Shown here piece by piece: positions 1 through 13,418 of a stretch of DNA of 64,000 bases (position 1 is the stretch's first letter; every line of letters starts with the position of its first letter). A program made the position numbers and the translations under genes. The stretch is from Allomyces macrogynus ATCC 38327 (taxonomy: Eukaryota > Blastocladiomycota > Blastocladiomycetes > Blastocladiales > Blastocladiaceae): NCBI GenBank assembly GCA_000151295.1, contig GG745330.1, forward strand, positions 1,251,438-1,315,437, in the 5' to 3' direction. Under the pieces are notes generated by a model, which was not told the origin of the DNA, did no database searches, and was given only the letters and a program-made list of their open reading frames with translations.

Positions 1-3000
1 TGCCGCGCTTGCTGGAAGTTTTCGTCGAGCGTCGCCATGGCGAGGCCCTTGCCGATCGCGCCCGTGATCTTGGAAAACCCGTCGGCGACACCAAACAGCG
101 TCTTGCCGAGAAACGTGGCGGTGCCCTTGGCGAGGCCAATGCCGAGATCCTGCGGGCGATCGCTGACGATCCCTTGGTACGGCTCATCTATAAGGAGCAA
201 CGGTTGGTCAGCCATGAAATCACACTTGCGATCTGTAGAACATCGCGACACGTACAGAAAATGTCCTGCACGCCCGACGCCAGGTTGTTGAAGAGGCCGA
301 CCGGGTTGCCGAGCACGTCCGCCGACCCGAGAATCTTGTACATGTTGCCAAACAGCTGGTCGTAGTAGTGCGTGTACATTACGTCGAGCAGCAACGGCAG
401 CGACCCGATCGGGTGCTCGAGCGTGAGGGCGTTGAACTTGATCGGCATGTTGTGAATGTTGCCAAGCCCCATGCCCACAATCTTCGTCACAAACGCAAAC
501 ACGTTGCCAGAGCCGCCGCGCGAGGCATTAGCCGAGAACGACACGTTGAGCTTGACGGGCTGCAACTGGAACGCTTCAAAGTACATGAGCTCGGCATTGT
601 CCTTGGGCTGCGGGTCTGTATGCGTGAGCTTGCTCGCCCACGTCACGGGCTGCTCCTCGACTTGCCACGTGAAGAAGTCGGTGAGCGCCGTGATGAGCGC
701 TTGGTCGACGGACAAGGAGAGCTCCTGCAGCAGCAGCGAAAAATACTTGTAGTACTGGATGCCGTGCGACCGGTCCTTGGACTTGACGAGGGCCAGGTGG
801 ATCGTGTGATGGCTCTGCTCGTCCTTGGCGAGCTCGGTCGGGTAGAGGACGATCGGCTCGTTCGAGTTGTAGAGCTGGTTGTCGATTTGCAGCCAGTGCA
901 CGAGCAGGCCGTAGGTTTGGTAGAGATTCGTGTCGTTGTAGTCAAACTTGAGGTTGCGCAGCGTCACATAGAGCAGCTCGTGCGTCTCGTCGACAATCGA
1001 CACGCCGAGCGGCATGTCCACCGTAAACGTCGTGTTGACAATACTGCGCGCGTCGATCACGTCAAAACCCAGTGTGCTCGAGCTCGCCGACACGTCGGAC
1101 CCGCGCCGGTCGCGCACACGGTAAATCGACTTGGACGGGTCAAAGTGAGTGACTTGCAGTACACGCGTCGTGCCGTCGACGAGCAGGTCGAGCGCAAACA
1201 CGCGTCGGCGGCCACCCATGCTGAAGTCCCACGGCTGAAGCGTGCCAATCTCAAACAAGTTGACGCTGCGCCCAATCTCCGTGTTGCCCAAGTAGAGCGT
1301 CAGCGCCTTGTCGGGCATAGTCGGGTCGTCGAGCGCGTAGTTGGCCGACCGACCCGAGGGTACTTGGTACCGCCGCTTCTGGAGCCCGGCCTGCATGAAC
1401 TCGAGGTCGTAATCCGTCAGGTTCTCAACGCGGAACGGCCACATGTTGGTCTGCTTGACAAAGACAAAGAGCGTCGCGTCTTGCAGCACGATTTCGACTT
1501 CAAGCAGCTCCGAGCTGACCGTAAACGACGCCGTGTTGTTAATGGGCGCAGCCGCGGCCGCGGCTGGCGGATCCATGCGCGCAAACGTTTGCCCAACTTG
1601 CTGGACGTCGACGGGCGCCGACCAGTCGAGCCCCGCACCGTCCCGGTACCGGAATACGAGCGACTTTTTCAGTGAGCGGTACATCCACGTCAGTGGCGCT
1701 TCTTCGCCCGAGGCACACGTCGTGATTTCGCGCGTGCCGGCCTGCCGCCACTGAAGCTCGCGGCGAGTGCAGTTCTTGATCACGAAGCGCGGGCAGAACG
1801 TGACGAGCTTGGTCGCGCCGAACCGGTCCCCACCCTCGGCGATCCGGATCCCAACGTGCCAAATCATGTTGCCATCGCCCGGCGTCGTCACGGTGATGCC
1901 CGTCGCATCCTTGAACGTGTTGAGAGCCAGCGTAGTCGACCAAGTCGATCCGGGGACCGCGAGTGCCGGCTTCGACTCGGAAAAGAGCGCGACGCACTGG
2001 CTCGGAATCGTCACGGACGACCGCTGCTTCAGCGTCACGTCGACGGGCAGCGTGTTGTGAATGACCATGGGCGCCGAAATCGTGACGCGGCGCGACGCGC
2101 CCGACTTGCACAGCGCCGTTTGCTGCACGTTCAGGAAAATGTCGTTTTGGCACGCGAGCTCGCCGCTCATTTCCTCGTCGCTCGATTCGTCCATGGGCGG
2201 GAGTGTGAGCAGCTTGCGCGCCTGCACGTTGGCCTGCGGGACAATGACCGACAACCGCAACGTGCGCCGCCCGTCCAAGGTCCCGACGGGCACAATGGCA
2301 CCGGCCTCGACTTCGCCGCGCCACACGAGCTGGCTCTGCCGGTCGAGCAGTGAAATCTGCGTGTCAAACGGCAGCAGGTTCTCGAGCTCAATCGGGCACC
2401 CAATACGGATCGTGGTCATCGGGTAGGACTTGCGCATCGTCGACTTAGGGTACTGTTGGTCGACGGACAGAATGAACATGAACTGCGAGACGCCGTCGGC
2501 GCCGCGGCACGTCACGTCCATGGACTCGGTATCCTTGAAATGCGCCCACGAAATCGTGTCGGACCAGTTGAAGCTGAACTCGTTGTCGGGCCGCACCAAG
2601 AACCGCGCTTGGAACACGTCCTCGAGCGGGATCGGGAACTCGTCCTTGGGCTTCAGAACCACGACTCGGTCGCCGTACTTGATTTCGACGGGGATCAGCG
2701 TCGTGTTGAGCAAGACAATCGGCGACTTGAGCACAATCACCTTGATCTTGTCTTGCACCTTGATCTCGACGCACAGCCGGTGCCGTCCTTGGTTCGAGTC
2801 GGGCCGCAGCGCAAACATTTGCATTTGCTCGCGGTCGACATTGATTCCCGTGAGCGTCTCCCATGGCCGCGTGCCGTGCACGTGCACGGCGATCCGGTGC
2901 CGCACCTGCTGCGTCGCGTCGCGCATCGCCTTCCAGTGGTCGAACCGCCAGGCCAGCTCCTCGCCGCTCGGAATATCGGCGCGCTCGTCGCCGACGCCCG

Positions 3001-6000
3001 TGTCGCTCCAAATCGAGACCGTGTGCCCCGTGCAGTTGCGAATCAAGTAGGGCTTTTGGACCTTCAGGTTCAGAATGTTGTAGGTCGTGGGCCAATTGGC
3101 CGAGGTCTGCGTCAGCGTCTGCAGCAGGTGCTTGCTCACGTTGAGGTTGACGAGCTGCTCGGACCGAATCTCGATCTTGGTCTTGTCGCCCGACTTGAGG
3201 TTGACTTGCACCAACGACGGCTCGAGCACCGGCTCCCAGTGCGAGTTTTTCGGGTTCCACAGGTTGAGGTGCAGGTTCAGCGCCGTCTTGAGATCGGCCT
3301 CGGTCGACCAGTCCTCGAGCTGCACGTCGGTCGCGCCCAGGCTCAAATCAACCATGGGTACGTGCACGTCCTTGAGATCGTCGATCAGAATCACGCGCAC
3401 GCTCTCGATCTTGACCTTGAGCAGCTGCGAGTGCCGCCGGATCTGCACGCTCGGCTGCTGCGACGCGGCCGACCGCGTTGACGACAGCGATGCGCGCGAC
3501 GGGCTACGCGTCAGGTACATGTCGAGCCCGTCGTCGGAGGCCTCGAGCTCGGCCGACGCGAAAAACGAGTCAACGTACTGCTGCGTGATGGCTTGGATGA
3601 AGAGCGCCTCCTGATACGACAGCCGCACAAGCACGCGCGCGACCGTGAGCAGTAAGTTTTCCTTCAAGTGTGGCCGATCGAGGTCCACGACGGGGTTGAG
3701 CGCCACGTCCACGTCCTGCAATACGCGAATCTGCTCGGCGCGGTTGTCCATGCGGCACAAGAAGACGCCCAGACCCTTGAGATCGACGGCCAAGTCCTTG
3801 CCGTAGAGGACCTGCAGCTGCTGGAACCCGAGCACGAGCGCATTCGAATCGACCTTAGCAGCGTGGTGCACGAGTGCCACTTGCGCGTTGACCACGTTGA
3901 GCCTCACGCGGAGCTGCCACTCTGCAGCAGCGGCTGCCGCGTCCTTGGTAGCCGCCGCCGTGGGCTGCTGCGACTGCTGCGCTTGCGAATGCGGCTGCGC
4001 CGTTCGCGGCGTTGCTGCGGTCGGGGTCGTTGGGCTCAGTTCCGCGCCCGTGGCCGCTGTCACATTGGGCCGCTCGTGCGCGACCTCGTCCATGCTGTCG
4101 CCGTCCTCGGACAGCTCCTCCTCTTCCTCAAGGGCAAAGTAGAGCTGCAACTGCTGGATAAAGTTGAAAATGAGCAAGATCTGTGGCGAATCGAGCACGG
4201 CGTGCACGTCCATGCCCGACTTGGTCGACTGGAACTTGCACATGAGCTGGTGCGCAAACGGCTGCTCGAGCGCCGGCGGCAGCGCGATAATGTCCTTGTA
4301 GACGTCCGAGTTGGGTCGCGTGTCGCGGATCGAGAACCGCGAGAGCCCAAACTCGCCACGGTTGGTGCTGTCCGTGTACAAGATCGTCTTGAAGAAGAGG
4401 CCGTGCAGGTCAAACTTGGTCAGCGACGACCGCGATCCGAGCAGCTCGACGGAAAAATGGCGCCAGTTGACCGACACTTCCATGTAGACGGCAGGCGCGG
4501 TGGTCTCGGCACCGTCCACGGGCACCACAGTCCCGACCGGGTCCTCTGGCGTCATTTCAATCACTTCGTCCTTGGCGGGCGCTGGCAACGTCGCGGCCGA
4601 CGATCCCGCGGCCGACCCACGCGCTGCCTGTTCTGCGGGCGGCCCGCCAAACAGGTCCTGGTAAACCTCGAGCAAGAACCGGTACTGAACCTGCGTGACG
4701 TGCACGTCGACGTCCGACAAGTCGACTTGGAACTGCGTGCCCTGCATGACGAGCGCGACTTGCACGCGATCGAGAATATGCCGCTGCTCGGGCTCCCCGC
4801 CGAGCGTCGGCATTTGCGTGACAATCATCACATCCGACAGCGACGCGGCAATCCGTGTCTCGACGGCCTCGGGCGACGCATACGTATTGCTCGCGTTCAG
4901 CTCGCCGAGGTAAATCAAGACCTGGCGGCCGTCGGGCATGCGGTACTCAACGACGGGCGACTTGGACGCGACCTTGAACCCGAGTTTGGCGGCATTCGCC
5001 GTCTCGACGGCGCGCTGCCGCGCGACGTCGGCCATGAACCGCATCGTCGCAAACTCGGACAGGAAATTCAAGATGCGGAAGATTACGGTCGGCCGGTAGA
5101 GGAGCCGCGTTGCCTCGGATTTAAAGTCGACGACCGAGTCAAAGATCGGGTCGAGGTCGCCCGGCTTGCTGCCCATGTCAAACGAGAACGTGGCCGACCG
5201 CTCGCCGTCAATGTAGAGAATGCGTTCCGTCACCGAGTGCACCTCGACGATGCCGAGCGTGCCGCCAACGTGCATGACGGGCCCGCCGAGAATCACCTGC
5301 AGGTCCGACTGCCCGAGCGAAGCCTCGGCAAACACGTCGCCGCCCTCGTTGAGACGCACGACAATGCGGCGCATGTCGAGCGTTACGCGCATGAGACTTA
5401 CTGAATTCTCGGTCGGAGCCGGCGCCGGGGCGGCAGGCGCAGCGGGCGCCAGCGTCGACTTGGACCCGGCACGGTCGCGCTGTGGCTGCGACTGCTGCGC
5501 TGGTGCCGCCGGTGCCGCCGCCGCGTCGCCGCCGCCGACAAACGTGGTCATCAAAAAGTCGTAAATGTCAACAATCGACTGCGGCGTGACGAGCAGGGCG
5601 ACGGCGTCAAACGAGATGGTCACGTCCTGGTCATACCCGACCCACTGCGGCGCCGACTTTTCGTACTGGTGGTAGGCGATGCGCACGAGATCCTGCGCGC
5701 CCTCCATGGATGTGATCAAGTTGGTCAAGTTCGGGTCCGGCTGCTGCAGGTCGCGCACGGCCAGTGACTGCAGCCGAATGTTGGCGACGCGATCGAGCGA
5801 CCGCTGCTTGAAGTCAAGGTCGAACCGGTGCAAGTCGAGCACGGCCAGGTCGCGCTCGGTCTTGGACCCGAGGTCCATGAGCTGCACCTTGACCGAGACG
5901 TGGTCGACGTGGAACTGGAAGTCGACCAGGTTTTGCGCCCAAAACTCGGTCAGTGTCGTCGTGTCGACGATCCCGGCCGCATCGGTCGGCGTGTCCGCGT

Positions 6001-8709
6001 TGGGCGGGACCGGCACGACCGCCGTGGTTCCCTCATCGGAGGTTGCTCCGGGCACCGGTACGACGTCGGCGGTGGGCGCCGCGGCCGGTGGCGGCGCGCT
6101 CGGGCCGAGCACGAGCTCCATGGCCTTCATTATGGCCTTGTACTTGTGGTCCGACAAGTTGAACTTGAGATACGGCAATGCGCCCGACAGCTTCATCTTG
6201 GACAGGTTCGTCGCCTTGGGAAGAATCGACATTTCCAGCACCAAGTTGAGGTCGAGGTTGTCGACAATCAAACCTGCGCACGGTTCCTGGTCGCCGAGCA
6301 TGCGCAATGCGGCCTCCATGGACGGCCCGATCAGCAGCTTCATGCTCTTGAACGCGACGTCGTACTTATCGTACATGAGTGCGAGCAGCTCCTCCAAGTC
6401 GGCCTCGGACAGCTGCTCGCCCTCCTTGGCCTCGACCGCGTGCTTCTTGTCGGTATCGACGAGTTTGGACGTGAACGTGAGCTGGCCCATGTCGAGGGCC
6501 ATGACCTCGTCGGCGGCGAGCGGCAGCAAGAAAATGGGCGCGTCGATATTGAGCGCAATATTGGTCGCGTGGTGCTGGTCGAGCGCGTACTCGAGCCCGG
6601 CGCGCGTCTGATGCTTGATCGACGACGCGACCTGCATGTAGGCGTCGACAGCTGAATCGGGCAGCGTGAAAAACTGACTGAGCGCATCGATCGTGTCAGG
6701 CGTGTAGAGCACCGTCAAGGCTTGCGCGTCGATCTGTAGGTTGCTCGTATCCTTGGCCGTGTACTGCAGCGCAAACAGCGGCCGGCTCGGGTCGCGTCCG
6801 GAACTCGTGATGATTTCGCGGTGGCACGACGACAGGCCGTCAAATGTCTGTGCGTGTTCGACCGAGAGGAACACGGCGAGCGTCGAGTCGAGCCGCGACG
6901 CGAGCTGCAGGTTCGTGTTCTGGAACATGGACGTGAGCGTGCCCGGCACGATCGGGTGCTTTGGGTCAAACTCGGGCACGCCCGACGCGTGCTTTTGCAG
7001 GAACAGGCACGCCGTTGCCAGGTGGAACTTGACGCAGTAGAGCATGCAGTCGAGCGGCAGCGCCGCCTCATGCTGCGTCAGGTCGTCGTCGTAGTCGAGG
7101 AACCGGTCGAGATCGCCCGCGACGAGCGTTGCCGAATCGTCGGTCGACGTGGTCGACTGCGCGGAGCTCGACGCGCCGCTGCCGCCGGCCATGGACCACA
7201 GCCACGAGCCCCACCCGCCCGACGCGGCCTGCTGCCTAGACGGCGATGGGTCGCGTTTCTTTTGCTTGGCCTCTTCCTGCTGCTTCTTGCGCAGCTCCTG
7301 CGCGCGTCGCGCGTCGTCGCGCAGCTCGATATTGGCCATTTTGTTGAACAGCAGCAGGTCGTGCAAATCGTACTTGCGCTGCAACTCGAGTATGCGGTCA
7401 CGATCCTCGTCAGCCACGTCGGCGCCGGGCGTTGCCGTTTTTTTCATCTTGTAGAGGCGAATGTAGTCGAGCCGGTCGCGGCGGCGCTGCGTGATATACT
7501 CTCTGGTCCATGGCTGCAGCTTGGCGCGCACGTCGAGCAAGACGGCGTCAGTCGCGAATTTCCAGAGAGTGCGCGGTGAGCGGTCATTGGCGGGCGGGCG
7601 AAGGTGACGGTACTTGACAGTCTTTTGGTACTGCTCGAGCTGGTCAAAGACGACCCACAGGTCGCGGTACTGCTGCTCGGCGAGCGCCAGCGAAAAGTTG
7701 TTGAACTCGAGCCCGAGGTCGTACTTGGGCACATTGTGGCCGTATTTGCGGTTGATGGTGAGCTAGAAGGAGGGGGTCCGGGATGGGTTAGTTGGGGGGT
7801 GCTCGACGGGAGTGAACTGTGGTGAAATCGGAACAGACCTTGCCCGCCCCAGAAATAGGCTTGAGCAGATACGAGTTGGCGGATCCGACCACCTCGTCGG
7901 GGATCTTGGCCTGTTTTGGTCGAACGTGATTTCGTGAGCCGATGCACCGAAGAGCAAACGCGTTTGTGCAACTGCGTCAGTTCAGACCGCACCAGCTGCT
8001 TCGCGACGCCCACTTCCGAGTCGCTGTCGGACGAGCTCGCGTCGCCATCGACCCAATAAACGGCGAGCGACTTGAGGTTGAGCAGTTTGCGCGTCTCGTC
8101 CTGCTGCGCGCTCGAAAAGCTCTCCTTCCAGTCGGCATTGACAGAAATGGCCGAGAGTTCGCGCAGCGTCAGGCCAATGTGCAGCGGCCGCTGCGGGTTC
8201 GAGACCTTGTCGACGTAGCGCACGTGGATGTTGGTGATGGCGATTTGCAAGTTGTCGATGATCTTGGTCGTGAGCTGCGACAGGTACCCGGCCTGCTTCT
8301 GGTCGTCGGCGCCGGCGGCCGCAGGTGCGGCACTGCTGGCCGCTGACTGCATGAGCTCGGCCTGCTCGAGCAGTTCGAGTTTGCGGCGCAAGAGGCGCTC
8401 GAGCTCGTCCTCGGTCGAGATGTTGGCGCCCTCGCGCGGCGCGACGGTGCAGACGACATTGCTCAGCGTGATACGCACGGGCTGGCCCTTGAGGTTCTGC
8501 CAGGGGATCTTGAGGACGAGGTTGCCGACTTGGCCGTGCAGGACGGAGATGGGCAGGTCGAGCTGATCGAACGCGTCGGTGCGGATGCGCAGGTTCTTGA
8601 GCGCGACATCGCCGGCCCAAATGCCAATGTTGAGCTGGTGCGTCTCGAGGTTGTCGAGGTAGTCGCCGAGCACATTGTTGAGCAGGTTGGCCACGACTTG
8701 CTCGAACAT
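1..8709 (-). CDS. VPS13: VPS13-family bridge-like lipid transfer protein (3' end outside window)
   Basis: Exons on the minus strand are 8709-7960, 7910-7839, 7762-256 and 187-1, and the gene runs off the left edge. The start at 8709 has a strong ACCACCATG context and opens the chorein N-terminal domain (MFEQVVANLLNNVLGDYL). The next small exon carries the SANSYLLKPISG block and the long exon begins LTINRKYG. The central exon holds the long repeating-beta-groove region and the VPS13 adaptor-binding (VAB) region, and ends at the ILGSADVLGNPVGLFNN block. The 68-bp intron at 188-255 restores DIFYEPYQG, a signature of the family's C-terminal region. At least 2,838 residues are encoded; the C-terminal PH-like end is missing here. 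VPS13 proteins move phospholipids in bulk at membrane contact sites. The first two introns have weaker donors (GTTTGC, GTCTGT) than the local consensus, but both keep phase. Confidence 0.96.
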
Positions 8710-9670
8710 GGTGGTGGTTGTGGGGGGCGGCGCAGCGGCCGCGGAGCCGCGCGATCGCGCAGAGGTCGATCCAGGGCGCGGTGTAGCGCGGAGTGCGGCA
8801 AGTCGGTGTGCTGCTCTAGGAGGTGGGGGCCGACAGATCCTTGGCGCTGCTGCTGCGTGAGAAGAGGCGCGACGCGTGCGGGCAGGGACAACCGGCAAGG
8901 AGGGACTTGGACGTGGAGCAGGGCGAGTGGTTCGGTGATGCCAGCCTGCCAGGTCAACGACCGACGCGGCCATGTGCCACCTTCGTTGGCCTCTTCCCCA
9001 TTTCGTCGTCGGTCAAAATATTGCACATCTCTTCTGACATGAATGACTTGCTCCATCTGCAGCCCACAGGCGATGCGGGCGGGCAGCTCGACCACGGCAG
9101 CGCTCTCCACCGACCTGCAAAAAAGCGGCGGCGGCCGAGCGGTCTCGTCAGCAGCTTGTGCATCGTCGCCAACATTGTCCAGTGCCGCCCACCAAGAGGC
9201 GGTCGTTTGAGCGCACACTCATGCTCCATCCTTTGCTGTGCCAACTTGCGAGGCTCATCCGTTGTGGTACTGTGTTCGTTGTGGAGTGTCGGCGCAGACA
9301 TCGTGGCCTTCGGACAGCCGCGCGACAAGAGTCGGACAAGGAGCGGTCGCCAGCATCCGCAAAGCCGCGGGACACGTGCACCAGCTGCCACACCCATCGG
9401 CCGTGGCCGCCGGCAAATCGCTCGCGTCGCCGACTCAACCAAACTAACCTGCGCACCGACCGGCCAGCCCGAGCACAACGACGGCCGACGACGATCACGA
9501 CGACGCGCCGCCAACAGTGACGACGGCGTGAAGCGCCAACGCAACCCAAATCGTGGCGACTCCACCGACTGGCGGCCCCTCTAAGACATCGCCCTCGCTC
9601 TCGTTCTCACCGTCATCGACCAAATCCGGCTCTCTCGTTGATCAAATTTCAAGTCTGTCTGTTCCCGACC
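8710..9670. other. Divergent intergenic region, VPS13 / Dis3L2-type nuclease
   Basis: This region separates two head-to-head genes, so it should hold both promoters and 5' UTRs. I see no open frame with a recognisable product and no clear TATA box. Confidence 0.6.
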
Positions 9671-12600
9671 ATGGCGCAAGGCCGCACCAATAATAATTCA
9701 CGCCGCGGCGGTGGCCGTCCGGGCGCCTACTCGAGCGTCCCGCCGCCGCCTGAGCTCGTAGCCGCACCTCGTCCGGGCGCGCATGTGCTGCACGTCCACC
9801 ACGGCCCGGCTCACCCGAACCATCACCACCGCGGCGCGCGCCGGCACCAGGAGCACCATCAACCCAACCAGCAGCAGCAGTATCCGAGCCAGCAGCAGCA
9901 GTACGCGAGCGAGCAGCAGCAGTACCAGCAGCAACAGCAGCAGCGCCAGGAGCCGCCGTCCCACCGCCCGCCGCACCCGCACCATTCGCGCTCCATCCAC
10001 CATGCCGCGCCACGCGCTTACTCTGGGCCCGCGCTACCGTCGGGCGCCGGCTCGCAGTACTCTGGCGGGTATCCGTGCTACGGCAATTCCGGCAACGCCG
10101 GCAATGCGACCATGAAGGGTCCGGCTCCCGCGACCACGGGCAACGCCGCGCAGGCCAAATCCTGGCGCCGCGAGGCCCCGAACGCGGCTCTTGCCGCGAC
10201 CAAGGACGCACAGATCCCGCCCTACTACCACCAACCCGCGATCGGTCATGTCATGCGCCGCGACATGGACCAATTCACGCCGATCCCGCTCCAGCTCGCC
10301 GTGCCGCCCTACCTCGAATATGCGCACTACGCGACGACCTACCAGTACGCGGCGTACGTGCCGGTCGCGCCCAAGTCGAACCGTGCGCCCGAATCCGTGG
10401 TTGCGAACATCGCGGCCAAGGCTGATGCCGCTGGGCCCAGCAAGGGGACGACACGCCGCGGCTCGACGGCGTCAACGGCCTCGGCACACGGCAATGTCCT
10501 GACCGTGGCGCCCGCGGCGGTGCCGCCGACGATTGTCTCGTTCAACTCGATCGAAGACCTGACTGAGGCCGAACTGGTCGCGAAACTCGAGGCCGTCAAG
10601 CTGCACGCGGCTGCTTTGGAGTCGGCGCGGCCGGCGCAGCCCGCGCCGCAACATCAGCACAAACAGAGGCGGCAGCACGAGCAGCACCTGCAGCAGCAGC
10701 AACCACCGCAACAGCAGCGCGACAACCGCGAGCGGGCGCCGCGCCGCACGATCCCCGTCGAGTCGGCACCCAAGCTCTACTACCCCGAGTGGATCACGGG
10801 CCCGGCGCTCGAGGAGGGCCTCGCTTCGGGCAAGTTCCTCCGCGGCATGTTGCGCATTAACAAGCGCATGCGGTCCGACGCCTACGTGATCATTGACGGC
10901 ACGGGCGACGACGGCGACGACGAGGACGTGTTTGTCTACGGCGAAGAGGCACGTAACCGCGCACTCGAGGGCGATACCGTCATCATTGAGATTGTCGACG
11001 CGACCGAGATCATGGCCAGCAAGAACAAGCGCATGGATGCGCTGCAGGCGCAGTACCGGTCGCGCGCTGCTGCCGAGAACCCGGACGGCGGTGTCGTCGA
11101 TGTCGCGTACGAGCGCAAGCTTGCGGCGTCGGCGGCTGCATCTGCGGCCGTGTCGCCCGACCACGCGAGCCCGGACCCACTGGACGAGTCGACGACCGAG
11201 CTGCGCCGGTGTGGCCGCGTCGTGTCCGTGGTCCAGCGCCGGTCGTGCCACCTGCTCACGGGCCACCTTCTCGTCTCCTACCCGAGTGCCGGCAACAATA
11301 ACAGCAATGGCAACGGCAGCGGCAAGCAGGACAAGACCAAGTCGCAGTCGGTCCCGAACCACTACCAGTTCTTGTGGTTTCGCCCGCTCGACGCGCGCGT
11401 GCCGATCCTGCGCGTGCCTGTCACGAGCGCACCGACCGAGTACCTGCAGCGGCCCGACGAGTTCAAGCATGTTCTGTTCACGGCCACCATGGACGACTGG
11501 CCGGCGACGGCGCGCAACCCGACGGGCCGCATTGAGCGCACGCTTGGGCCCGTCGGTGAAATGGCGACCGAGTCTGAGGCACTGCTCGCAGCGGCTGACG
11601 TGAACACGACGCCCTTCTCGGACGAGGTCCTTGCAAGTCTGCCGTCGACCCCGTGGAGCATTTCGGACGAGGAGCGCGCCAAGCGTCTAGACTTGACGAG
11701 CGAGTGCATCTTCACCATCGACCCGAGAACGGCCAAGGACTTGGACGATGCCGTGCACGTCAAGGTGCTCGACGACGGTCTGTTTGAGGTCGGCGTGCAC
11801 ATTGCCGACGTGAGCCATTTCGTGCTCCCGGGCACTGCGCTCGATGAGCGCGCGGCCGATACGTGCACGACCGTGTACCTGGTCGAGCGAGCGATTCCGA
11901 TGCTGCCGAACGTGCTCTGCGAGGAGCTGTGCTCGCTGAACCCAATGGTCGAGCGGTACGGTTTGACCTGGATTTTCGGCATGTCTTTGCCCTGTTTCAC
12001 AGCACTCACGTTTCACGACGCCATCTGTGTGTAGTCTGGCCTTCTCAGTCATTTGGCAGCTCCGCTCCGACGGCTCGATCGCCGACACGCGGTTCGGCAA
12101 GTCGGTCATCCGGTCGCGCGCCAAGCTCGCGTACGAGGATGCGCAGGACATTATCGAAGGGCGCGACTTCAACCCGCACGTGAACTTTGCCGAGGACGCG
12201 GACCCCGAGGACGTCAAGGCCGCGATCATGCACCTCTACAAGCTGTCGCGCACGCTGCGTGGCAACCGGTTCGCCAATGGCGCGCTGACCATGAACAACA
12301 TCAAGTTGGCGTTTGTACTCGACAAGACAACGGGCATGCCGATTGGGTGCAAGCCGTACCCGATCCGCGAGAGTAACCAGCTGATCGAGGAATTCATGCT
12401 GCTCGCCAACCAATCGGTCGCGTCCAAGATCTCCGACACGTTCCCGGACCTGGCGCTGCTGCGTCGGCACGCGCCGCCGGGCGACGACATGATGAAGAAG
12501 CTCGCCGCCAAGGCCTTGGCCATGGGGTACCAGATTGATGTGACGTCATCGGGCGCGCTGCAACAGTCGTTTGACCGCATCACCGACCCGGTCGTCGCGC

Positions 12601-13418
12601 GGCTGCTCAAGCACCTGTGCGTGCGCCCTATGAAGCGCGCCGTCTACCTGTGCACGGGCGCGACGAAGAGCGAAAAGCAGTGGGAGCACTACGCGCTCGC
12701 CGTGCCTCGGTACACGCACTTCACGTCGCCGATTCGTCGATACGCTGATGTCATTGTGCACCGGCTGCTCATGGCCGCGCTGCACATTGACAACCAGGTC
12801 GGCGACACCGAGACCGAGCAAAAGGAGGCGGCGGTTGCCGAGTTCGTAGGCGCGCACGTGGTGACGCAGACGGTCGCCGAGATTGCCGCCCAGTGCAACC
12901 TGCGCAAGCTGCGGTCGCGCGAGGCGCAGGACGCGTCGTCGCGGCTCTACCTGTGCCAGTACTTGCAGTATCTGATTGATGCGCGGCGCGAGGCCACAGG
13001 GATCGACGCGCACGTCGCGCGCGCGCGCGTCATTGGGATCCAGGATCGATCCATGGAGCTGCTCGTGCCGAGTTTGGGTGTCGAGGAGCGCGCCTACTAC
13101 GACAAGATGCCCGTGTCGAGCTTTGACCAAGTGGACGACACGAATGCCGGCCCAACGACCACGGTCATTTGGAAGGGCTCGGGGGAGAAGCAGACGCTCA
13201 AGATGTTCGATGCCGTCACGGTCGCCGTGCGTGTGAACACGACCGTCTCGCCGCCCAAGATATCATTGGCGGTGCTCGACCCGACCGCTGAGGCGACCAA
13301 GCGGATCGTGCTTGACGAGGACGAGGAAATGGAGGCGCCACCTGCACCCGTCGAGCTCGAGGGCGACGAGGCCGACCAGGAGTGGGTGTGCAACAACATG
13401 GACGACGCCGCCGAGTAG
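9671..13418 (+). CDS. Dis3L2/Ssd1-type RNase II family 3'-5' exoribonuclease
   Basis: Two exons, 9671-11955 and 12035-13418, encode 1,222 aa. The start at 9671 (GACCATGG) is preferred over an upstream non-ATG codon in the same frame. Residues 1 to about 370 are low complexity, with Q-, H- and A-rich stretches. Two cold-shock-like segments follow, then the RNB catalytic domain. Its core FTIDPRTAKDLDDA keeps the metal-binding aspartates D684, D690, D692 and D693. The intron falls inside the conserved CSLNPMVER-LAFSVIW stretch. An S1-like end carries VIGIQDRSMELLVPSLG. There is no N-terminal PIN domain, which excludes Dis3/Rrp44. In animals and fission yeast this family degrades uridylated RNAs in the cytoplasm. 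Budding-yeast Ssd1 is a related, catalytically dead RNA binder with a similar Q-rich N terminus. The intact acids argue that this one is an active nuclease. Confidence 0.93.

Noticed and set aside
368..1675. Long plus-strand frame opposite VPS13, and similar ones at 3668-5404, 2456-3481 and 5828-6655
   Set aside because: These are antisense shadows of a high-G+C coding exon. They are Arg/Val/Leu-rich and match no family, while the minus strand reads VPS13 throughout.
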